From assembly GCA_025963345.1 (NCBI GenBank), contig JAOPUS010000020.1, forward strand, positions 1 through 18,895: a DNA stretch of 18,895 nt. The letters run 5' to 3'. Positions 13,668 through 18,895 of the stretch are shown here, in pieces. The stretch is from Blastococcus sp. (GTDB lineage Bacteria; Actinomycetota; Actinomycetes; Mycobacteriales; Geodermatophilaceae). The notes beneath the pieces are model-generated. The model was given only the letters and a program-made list of their open reading frames with translations. It ran no database searches and was not told the origin of the DNA. Positions within the stretch are counted from its first letter, which is position 1. Every line of letters begins with the position of its first letter. Both the position numbers and the translations under genes were made by a program.

Positions 13668-14741
13668 ATGCCCTCACCCTCGGTGCCGTTGGAGAAGCTC
13701 GGCTTCCTGACCATCGGCTCGTTCGACGACGCCGATCCGGGGCGAGGGCATCAGACAACGCTCGACGTCATCGAGCTCGGTGAGCGGCTCGGGTTTGACA
13801 GTGCCTGGGTACGGCACCGCCACCTGCAGTACGGCATCTCCTCCCCGATCGCCGTCCTGGCCGCCGCGTCGCAGCGCACCCGGCGCATCGAACTGGGCAC
13901 CGCCGTCATCCCACTCGGCTGGGAGAACCCGCTGCGACTGGCAGAGGACCTCGCCACGGTCGACGTCCTCTCCGGAGGGCGGCTCAACCCCGGCGTCAGC
14001 GTGGGGCCGCCCATGCACTGGGACGACGTCAAGGGCGCCCTGTACCCCGACACCGCGGACGCCGAGGACTTCAGCTACGAACGCGTCGCTCGCCTCCTGC
14101 GGTTCGTCGGCGGTGAAGCGGCCGGCACGTTCTCCGGGCGGGAGGGGGTCGTCGAGGAGTGGTCCGACCGGGTGCAGCCCCACTCCCCCGGCCTGCGCGA
14201 CCGGCTCTGGTACGGCGGTGCCAGCTCGAACTCGGCCAGGTGGGCGGGCGAGAACGGCATGAACTTCCTGACCAGCAGCGTGGTCAGGGCCGAGGAGTCG
14301 CTGGACTTCGCCGAGATCCAGCAGTCGCACATCCGCACCTTCCGGGCCGCCCACCCCGCCGGGGACGCGGCCCGCGTCTCCCAGGGCCTGGTGGTCATCC
14401 CGACCGACAGCGCCACAGCGGCCCAGCGGGCCAAGTACGCCGCCTATGCCGAGGCACGCACCCCGAGGACGACGAGCCCCCAGGGGCCCGCGCGCCTGCT
14501 GTTCGCCCGAGACCTCCTGGGCACCTCGGAGCAGATCGCCGAGCAGTTGTACGCGCACGCCGGGTTCCAGGAGGTCACCGAGGTCGCCTTCGCCCTGCCC
14601 TTCAGCTTCGAGGACGAGGACTACCAGCAGATGCTCACCGACATCGCGACCCGCCTGGGTCCGGCGCTGGGCTGGCAGCCCGGGCGACCGACCTGTGGCA
14701 GCCCCACCGCCGCGGCCAGCGCGCCGACCGCGAGGAAGTAG
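13668..14741 (+). CDS. LLM-class flavin/F420-dependent oxidoreductase
   Basis: A 357-aa TIM-barrel oxidoreductase of the bacterial luciferase-like superfamily, which uses FMN or F420. Family elements: the first strand LGFLTIGSF (11-19), FDSAWVRHRHLQYGISSP (43-60), RIELGTAVIPLGWENPLRLA (73-92), and LSGGRLNPGVSVG (101-113). The ATG at 13668 is fixed by AAGGAG 6 nt upstream; longer frames lack a site. The last 20 or so residues (from about GWQPGRPTCG) look unlike the family and lie antisense to a possible membrane-protein remnant, so the natural C-terminus may have been replaced. It is divergent from the ABM gene and convergent with the second LLM gene. The two LLM proteins are only distantly alike and are not a recent duplication. 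Confidence 0.88.
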   Translation: MPSPSVPLEKLGFLTIGSFDDADPGRGHQTTLDVIELGERLGFDSAWVRHRHLQYGISSPIAVLAAASQRTRRIELGTAVIPLGWENPLRLAEDLATVDVLSGGRLNPGVSVGPPMHWDDVKGALYPDTADAEDFSYERVARLLRFVGGEAAGTFSGREGVVEEWSDRVQPHSPGLRDRLWYGGASSNSARWAGENGMNFLTSSVVRAEESLDFAEIQQSHIRTFRAAHPAGDAARVSQGLVVIPTDSATAAQRAKYAAYAEARTPRTTSPQGPARLLFARDLLGTSEQIAEQLYAHAGFQEVTEVAFALPFSFEDEDYQQMLTDIATRLGPALGWQPGRPTCGSPTAAASAPTARK

Positions 14742-14838
14742 CCGCGCTCGACCCACGTGACGGTGACCGGCGCCTGCCCACTCCGGTCTCGTCGGGCGAC
14801 GTGGAGCGTGCGTCGGGCGTGGCCTTCCTGGTGCTCAT
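14698..14838 (-). pseudogene. Possible frameshifted 5' remnant of a small membrane protein
   Basis: On the minus strand an ATG at 14838 has GGGAGG 9 nt upstream and starts MSTRKATPDARSTSPDETG. About 60 nt on, the neighbouring frame takes over with VTVTWVERGYFLAVGALAAA, a typical juxtamembrane plus first transmembrane segment. The frame then runs into the 3' end of the LLM gene and no further helices follow. One frameshift near 14780 would join the two parts. This is a suggestion from residue pattern and the start-site signal only. The rest of the 334-bp gap (14742-15075) shows only the hairpins listed next. Confidence 0.28.
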
Positions 14839-14846
14839 CGCCGGCG

Positions 14847-14881
14847 GCCTCCCGTCGGACGGGGGGCGGCCTCACGGCCGC
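14847..14881 (+). terminator. Tandem GC hairpins between convergent LLM genes
   Basis: GCCTCCCG (14847-14854) pairs with CGGGGGGC (14860-14867), with one G-T pair and a 5-nt loop. It is followed by GCGGCC-TCAC-GGCCGC (14866-14881). They lie about 105 bp past the stop of the LLM gene at 13668-14741 and could end its transcript. There is no T-tract. Confidence 0.35.
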
Positions 14882-15075
14882 GGATCGGAACCGGGCGGGC
14901 AGGGTCCCCGTCTCGCCGCGATCGCCGCCATCCTGACAGGCATCCGACGTCGCTGGACGGATGAGCCCCTGACGCCTGCCGGCACATCGACCAGCGCATG
15001 CGTGCGACGAGCCGCTGACGGTGATGAGACGTGCGCCAACGGCCGTGGCGCCCTCAGCCGGAGGCACCCGTGGGC

Positions 15076-16104
15076 TCAAGCGCCGGACACTCGCGGGGCG
15101 ACCTGGGTGCCCAGCAGTTCGATGCCGCGCAGGAGGTCGGCGTGGGCCAGACGGGGGTTGGTCATCTGCAGCGAGACCCGGTCCACCCCACCCAACTGCT
15201 CGGACACCCGGACGAGCTTGGTGGCCACGGTGTCTGGATCGCCCATGAAGAAGGCGCCGTCCGGGCCGCTGGTGGCGTCGAACTGCGCCCGCGTCGGCGG
15301 GGCGAAGCCACGCTCACGCGAGACCTTCTGGAACATCTCGTGCCACCCCGGATAGATCGTGTCGGCGGCGGCCTGGGTGCTCTCCGCGACGAAACCGAAC
15401 ACGTGCAGCCCCACTTGCAGCTTCTCGGGGGTATGTCCGGCCTGCGCACCGGCCCGGCGATAGAGGTCGATGAGCGGTCCGAACTGGCGAGGCTCCCCGC
15501 CGATGATCGCCACCATGAGCGGCAGTCCGAGCAGCCCGGCCCGGACGAAGGACTCCGGCGTCCCCCCGACACCGACCCAGATCGGCAACGGGTCCTGGAG
15601 CGGCCGCGGGTAGACGCCCTGCCCGGTCAGCTCTGGCCGGTGCCGGCCGGACCAGGTGACGTGCTCGGAGTCCCGGATGCGCAGTAGCAGGTCGAGCTTC
15701 TCCTCGAACAGCGAGTCGTAGTCGGCGAGGCTCAGACCGAACAGCGGGAAAGCCTCGGTGAACGAGCCCCGACCGACCACCAGGTCGACGCGCCCCTTGG
15801 AGATCAGGTCGAGCGTGGCGAACTGCTGGAACACCCGGACGGGATCGGCGGCGCTGAGCACCGCCACGGCGCTGCCGAGGCGGATCCGGGACGTGCGCGC
15901 GGCCGCGGCCCCCAGAATGACCGGTGGCGCCGAGTCGTAGTACTCGCTGCGGTGGTGCTCGCCGATGCCAAAGGAGTAGAGGCCCACCTCGTCGGCGAGC
16001 GCGATCTCCTCGAGCAGATGCTCCATCCGTTCCGCAGGCCCGATGACCTGCTCGGTCGAAGGATCGGTCACCGTCGAGACGAAACTGTCGACGCCGAGGT
16101 GCAT
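15076..16104 (-). CDS. LLM-class flavin-dependent oxidoreductase
   Basis: A 342-aa luciferase-like monooxygenase family protein. Family elements: a helix with LLEEIALADEVGLYSFGIGE followed by HHR (His50-Arg52), RIRLGSAVAVLSAADPVRVF (73-92), GRVDLVVGRGSFTEAFPLFG (104-123), PLPIWVGVGGTPESFVRAG in the flavin/phosphate region, and FFMGDPDTVATKL near the C-terminus. It resembles the group annotated as alkanal monooxygenase-like or F420/FMN reductases; the substrate is not predictable. Start: AGGAGG runs straight into the ATG at 16110, which leaves no spacer. The second ATG at 16104 has the ideal 6-nt spacing and is chosen. It is convergent with the first LLM gene. A TTGACT string lies about 70 nt upstream, but no good -10 follows it. 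Confidence 0.9.
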   Translation of the reverse strand: MHLGVDSFVSTVTDPSTEQVIGPAERMEHLLEEIALADEVGLYSFGIGEHHRSEYYDSAPPVILGAAAARTSRIRLGSAVAVLSAADPVRVFQQFATLDLISKGRVDLVVGRGSFTEAFPLFGLSLADYDSLFEEKLDLLLRIRDSEHVTWSGRHRPELTGQGVYPRPLQDPLPIWVGVGGTPESFVRAGLLGLPLMVAIIGGEPRQFGPLIDLYRRAGAQAGHTPEKLQVGLHVFGFVAESTQAAADTIYPGWHEMFQKVSRERGFAPPTRAQFDATSGPDGAFFMGDPDTVATKLVRVSEQLGGVDRVSLQMTNPRLAHADLLRGIELLGTQVAPRVSGA

Positions 16105-16308
16105 GGCCATCCTCCTGGTGGGGGTCGAAGAAGACGCCGACGGCGCGTCTCGGGATGTTCAAGGCTCAACGACCAGTCAAGCAGGTCCTGTCCGCGCGTA
16201 ACCCGCCCGATCAGCGGTCCGGCTCGTCCGCGAAGTACTCATGGACCAGTTGAATGGCGGTGGCCCCACCAGGAACGTGGGTACGCCCGAAGCGGGTATG
16301 GCCGGACC

Positions 16309-16497
16309 ATGACGGAGGACAGGCGCGTCTTTCATCCCGGGCAGATCGTCCCCACGAGCGGGATCTACCGCTGCACCGGCGGGGACGACGGCCATGTCTT
16401 CGAGTCCACCGACGTCAGGGGTCACCGCTTCCCTCCCCTGCCGGCCGGGTGCCGAGGTGAAGGCTGGGTCCTCGACCGTGCGGCGGCACACCGCTGA
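16309..16497 (+). CDS. YjzC-like small protein
   Basis: A 62-aa protein whose layout matches the small YjzC-like family: FHPGQIVPTSGIYRC (8-22), STDVRGHRFPPLP (33-45), and a closing GWVLDRAA. These are compact beta-rich proteins of unknown function. Cys22 and Cys48 with nearby His residues could form a metal site, but this is not established. The ATG at 16309 gives the natural N-terminus MTEDRRVFHPG; an ATG 12 nt upstream is out of frame and stops at once. The ribosome binding site is weak. It precedes the DNA ligase gene by 47 bp on the same strand and may be cotranscribed. Confidence 0.75.
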   Translation: MTEDRRVFHPGQIVPTSGIYRCTGGDDGHVFESTDVRGHRFPPLPAGCRGEGWVLDRAAAHR

Positions 16498-16544
16498 GTC
16501 ACCGGGGCACGGGCGCCTGCGGCGCGCGCTGCCACCATGGCGCG

Positions 16545-18092
16545 GTGCTGCTCGCCGACGTCGTCGCCGCCTCGACCGCGGTCGCAGGTACCCGGTCTCG
16601 CACGGCCAAGGCCGGGCTGATCGCGGAGCTGCTGCGCCGTGCGGGCGCGGAGGAGGTCGAGCCGGTCACCGCCTGGCTGGCCGGCGAAGCGCGACAGGGC
16701 CGGCTCGGCGTCGGCTGGCGCACCCTGTCTCGGATGGTGCGTGACCACGCCCCGGCGCCCTCGGTGACCGTCGCCGCCGTCGACCGGACGCTCACCGAGC
16801 TCGCCGACACCAGCGGTGCCGGCTCCGCAGCTCGGCGTGACGCGCTCCTCACCAGCCTGCTGTCCGCCGCGACAGAGGACGAACAGTGGTTCCTCGTCCG
16901 CCTGCTCACCGGCGAGCTCCGCCAGGGCGCCCTCGAGGGCGTGGTGCTCGACGCCGTCGCCACGGCGGCGGGCGTCCCCACCGCCGCCGTCCGGCGGGCC
17001 TTCATGCTCTCCGGCCGGCTCCCGGAGACGGCCGGGCTCGCCCTGGCCGGCGGGGCCGAGGCGCTCGCGGCCGTGCGCCTGGAGGTCGGCCGGCCGGTGC
17101 GGCCCATGCTCGCCAGTCCCGGCTCCTCGCTGGACGCCGCGCTCGCCGCACTCGGCACCGACGTGACCGTGGAGTTCAAGCTCGACGGTGCCCGCATCCA
17201 GGTCCACCGGGACGGGGACGAGGTCCGGGTGTGGACGCGCACGCTGCGCGAGGTGACCGACGGCGTGCCCGAGCTCGTCGAGCGGGTCCGGGCGCTGCCC
17301 TGCGACTCCGCCGTCCTCGACGGGGAGACCCTCGCCCTGGACGACGACGGCCGGCCGCGCGCGTTCCAGGACACGATGAGCCGCTTCGGCAGCCAGCTCC
17401 CGGACGGCGGGGCCCCCGACGAGGGTGTGCTCCTCAGCCCGTTCTTCTTCGACCTGCTCCACCTCGACGGCCGCGACCTGCTCGACGAGCCGCTGCACGT
17501 CCGCCTCGACGTGCTCGCGCAGTTGCTGGCCGACGACGAGCACGCCGCGCTCCGGATGCCCGGCGTCCGCGGTCCCAGCCCCGAACAGGCGGCCGGGGTA
17601 CTGGACGGCGCGCTCGACGCCGGTCACGAGGGCGTGGTGGTCAAGGCCCTCGACGCGGCCTACGCGGCGGGTCGGCGCGGGAAGGCGTGGCAGAAGGTCA
17701 AGCCCCTGCACACCCTCGACCTCGTCGTGATCGGCGCGGAATGGGGCTATGGCCGCCGGTCGGGCAAGCTGTCGAACATCCACCTGGGGGCCCGCGATCC
17801 CGACGGCGGCGAACCGGTCATGGTGGGCAAGACCTTCAAGGGGATGACCGACCAGTTGCTGGACTGGCAGACGCGGACCTTCCCCGAGCACGCCCGCGAC
17901 CAGGCCGACTGGGGCGTGTACCTCCGGCCGGAACTCGTCGTCGAGATCGCGCTCGACGGGGCGCAGCGCAGCACCCGGTACCCCGGCGGCGTCGCACTCC
18001 GGTTCGCCCGCGTGCTGCGCTACCGGCCGGACAAGACGCCCGCCGAGGCCGACACCATCGAGGCCGTGCGCGCCCTGCTCGCGGGAGCGTGA
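16545..18092 (+). CDS. ligB: ATP-dependent DNA ligase (LigB-type)
   Basis: A 515-aa ligase, the usual size of mycobacterial LigB. An N-terminal DNA-binding domain (about 1-185, with RLGVGWRTLSRMV and FLVRLLTGELRQGALEGVV) precedes the adenylation domain. Motif I is VEFKLDGARIQVHR (209-222) with nucleophile Lys212; motif III FFFDLLHLDG (300-309); motif IV EGVVVKALD (362-370); motif V WQKVKP (382-387). The OB domain follows, with YGRRSGKLSNIHLGA and VMVGKTFKGMT. All catalytic elements are intact. It would seal DNA nicks using ATP; in bacteria with an NAD-dependent replicative ligase such enzymes are accessory repair ligases. The GTG at 16545 is preferred because the nearby ATG at 16537 is out of frame. 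The ribosome binding site is weak. Confidence 0.95.
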   Translation: MLLADVVAASTAVAGTRSRTAKAGLIAELLRRAGAEEVEPVTAWLAGEARQGRLGVGWRTLSRMVRDHAPAPSVTVAAVDRTLTELADTSGAGSAARRDALLTSLLSAATEDEQWFLVRLLTGELRQGALEGVVLDAVATAAGVPTAAVRRAFMLSGRLPETAGLALAGGAEALAAVRLEVGRPVRPMLASPGSSLDAALAALGTDVTVEFKLDGARIQVHRDGDEVRVWTRTLREVTDGVPELVERVRALPCDSAVLDGETLALDDDGRPRAFQDTMSRFGSQLPDGGAPDEGVLLSPFFFDLLHLDGRDLLDEPLHVRLDVLAQLLADDEHAALRMPGVRGPSPEQAAGVLDGALDAGHEGVVVKALDAAYAAGRRGKAWQKVKPLHTLDLVVIGAEWGYGRRSGKLSNIHLGARDPDGGEPVMVGKTFKGMTDQLLDWQTRTFPEHARDQADWGVYLRPELVVEIALDGAQRSTRYPGGVALRFARVLRYRPDKTPAEADTIEAVRALLAGA

Positions 18093-18183
18093 CCCCACGG
18101 CCGACGGCCTCCCGAACCGGCCGGCACCGTGCTTCGCTGCTCCCACGGCGGTCGCATCTCGCACCGCCGGGGAGGGAGTCCCG

Positions 18184-18558
18184 ATGCCCGTCCAGCTGAA
18201 CCACACGATCGTCGCCGCGCGGGACAAGCGGGAGGCGGCGAGCTTCCTGGCCGACCTGCTCGGCCTGACGGCACCCACCACCTTCGGGCCGTTCTCGGTG
18301 GTGCAGCTCGCCAACGACGTCTCCCTCGACTTCATCGACGACGCCGAGGCCCACCCGCGGCACTATGCGTTCCTGGTGGCCGAGGATGAGTTCGACGAGA
18401 TCTTCGCGCGGATCCGCGCGCGGGGGCTGGATTTCTGGGCCGACCCGTTCCAGCAGCACCCTGGGGAGATCAACACCCACGACGGCGGCCGGGGGATGTA
18501 CTGGCTGGACCCGAACGGGCACGTGCTGGAGATCATCACCCGGCCGTACGGCGGGTAG
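18184..18558 (+). CDS. VOC/glyoxalase-fold protein
   Basis: A 124-aa single-chain member of the vicinal oxygen chelate superfamily. The two beta-alpha-beta modules are visible: LNHTIVAARDKREAASFLAD (5-24) with metal-ligand His7, and HYAFLVAEDEFDEIFARIRA (60-79) with His60. The C-terminal YWLDPNGHVLEIITRPYGG (106-124) supplies Glu116. With two His and one Glu in place it should bind a metal and may be a glyoxalase, dioxygenase or resistance-like protein; the reaction cannot be told. The ATG at 18184 has GGGGAGGGAG as ribosome binding site. It lies 91 bp after the ligase gene on the same strand. Confidence 0.9.
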   Translation: MPVQLNHTIVAARDKREAASFLADLLGLTAPTTFGPFSVVQLANDVSLDFIDDAEAHPRHYAFLVAEDEFDEIFARIRARGLDFWADPFQQHPGEINTHDGGRGMYWLDPNGHVLEIITRPYGG

Positions 18559-18568
18559 GGGGCCTCCC

Positions 18569-18774
18569 ATGCGCAGCGATCAGCTCCCTCGCGTGGACGA
18601 GCACACGACCGAGACCGGGGCCTCGACGATCCCGGGCTTTCGGGTGACTGCCGCGGACCCCGGCGTCGAGCTGGGACTGCAGGGCCGGCACCGCTTCTCG
18701 TCCCACGCCCTGATCCGTGCAGCTGCGATCCGAGCCGACGACGGCGCACGCCTGAGGCCCGGAGTCGTAGATCA
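18569..18774 (+). pseudogene. Internally deleted SRPBCC-like protein remnant
   Basis: A frame starting at the ATG 18569, with GGGGG upstream, reads MRSDQLPRVDEHTTE, then shortly STIPGFRVTAADPGVELGLQ, then GRHRFSSHALI, then loses similarity. In the actinobacterial SRPBCC-like family that I recognise here, about 50 residues of helix and strand lie between the PRVDEH start and the GFRV..ADP..EL.L.GRHRFS..ALIF segment, and a long C-terminal helix with RALVIGTRGH follows. Both the internal part and the C-terminal part are missing. The frame stays open to the window end only because it runs antisense to the SGNH gene. The family assignment is from memory of its motifs and should be checked. Confidence 0.5.
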
Positions 18775-18895
18775 GCCGAGGCCGAGCACCGTCATGGCCT
18801 GCTCCGCCATCTGCTGTTCGCCCAGCGCGTTCGGGTGGACGATCACCGGGTTCGTACCCTGCAGCACCGGCTCGATCCAGCGGAGGCCCAGCGGC
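18772..18895 (-). CDS. SGNH/GDSL hydrolase, C-terminal end only
   Basis: The last 40 codons of a gene entering from the right edge. The protein ends LRWIEPVLQGTNPVIVHPNA, then LGEQQMAEQAMTVLGLG and TGA at 18772-18774. The VHPNALGEQQMA segment is the block V region of SGNH hydrolases, where the His is catalytic and is followed by a helix that ends the fold. Such proteins are mostly secreted lipases or esterases. Signal peptide and the GDS block lie outside the window. Confidence 0.7.
   Translation of the reverse strand, partial: PLGLRWIEPVLQGTNPVIVHPNALGEQQMAEQAMTVLGLG

Noticed and set aside
16213..16300. Minus-strand tail ending AIQLVHEYFADEPDR and a stop, in the gap before the YjzC-like gene
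   Set aside because: It looks protein-like for 15-17 residues but has no continuation upstream, no start and no recognised family. It could be another stump but is too short to support.
16422..18335. A 637-codon open frame on the minus strand across the ligase gene
   Set aside because: It is antisense to a ligase with all motifs intact. The translation shows no recognisable domain, and long antisense frames are usual at this GC content.
1..18895. CRISPR arrays, tRNA/rRNA genes, insertion sequences, integrase or attachment sites
   Set aside because: No regularly spaced repeats, RNA-gene signatures, transposase motifs or flanking duplications were seen.

Overview
The window is very GC-rich, gene-dense DNA with almost exclusive G/C third codon positions and many GTG starts. 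The gene set points to a high-GC actinobacterium: GTP-type PEP carboxykinase, a LigB-type ATP-dependent DNA ligase, a shortened family A DNA polymerase, a TIGR03086/mycothiol-type DinB-fold protein and two LLM-class flavin/F420 oxidoreductases. My guess is Geodermatophilaceae or a near relative. That is an inference from gene content, not from a marker. No tRNA, rRNA, CRISPR array or intact insertion sequence was seen.

Layout. (a) 1-3537, minus strand: a four-gene operon whose members overlap by 4 nt each (GTGA). In order of transcription they are a PIG-V-like GT-C membrane glycosyltransferase, a GT2 polyprenyl-phosphate sugar synthase-like enzyme, a YdjC/ChbG carbohydrate deacetylase and a SAM methyltransferase that runs off the left edge. 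(b) 3687-5178, plus strand: a DMT/EamA transporter, then the 3' two-thirds of an alpha/beta hydrolase. (c) 5216-7964: two divergent paralogous GAF-like/LuxR regulators, separated by about 690 bp holding a fossil of an AraC-family C-terminus and a candidate promoter with operator. (d) 8005-10360, minus: a TIGR03086 protein behind a family A DNA polymerase. (e) 10549-12408, plus: GTP-PEPCK, ending at a strong hairpin. (f) 12509-16104: a redox/tailoring island with a SnoaL-like protein, an ABM monooxygenase, a small unassigned ORF and two LLM oxidoreductases. (g) 16309-18558, plus: a YjzC-like small protein, LigB and a VOC-fold protein. (h) 18569-end: an internally deleted SRPBCC-like remnant and the last 40 residues of an SGNH hydrolase on the minus strand.

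How the genes may work together. The most coherent unit is (a). A GT2 enzyme would load a sugar on a polyprenyl phosphate, a YdjC deacetylase would expose an amine, and a GT-C enzyme would transfer the sugar outside the membrane. This matches the logic of the Francisella FlmF2-NaxD-FlmK amino-sugar pathway, here with a methyltransferase added and in an organism with no lipid A expected. This is the best candidate for an undescribed system in the window.

A second theme is gene decay. Four or five gene remnants (hydrolase, AraC, small membrane protein, SRPBCC, possibly the ORF at 13455-13667) sit in the gaps between intact genes.
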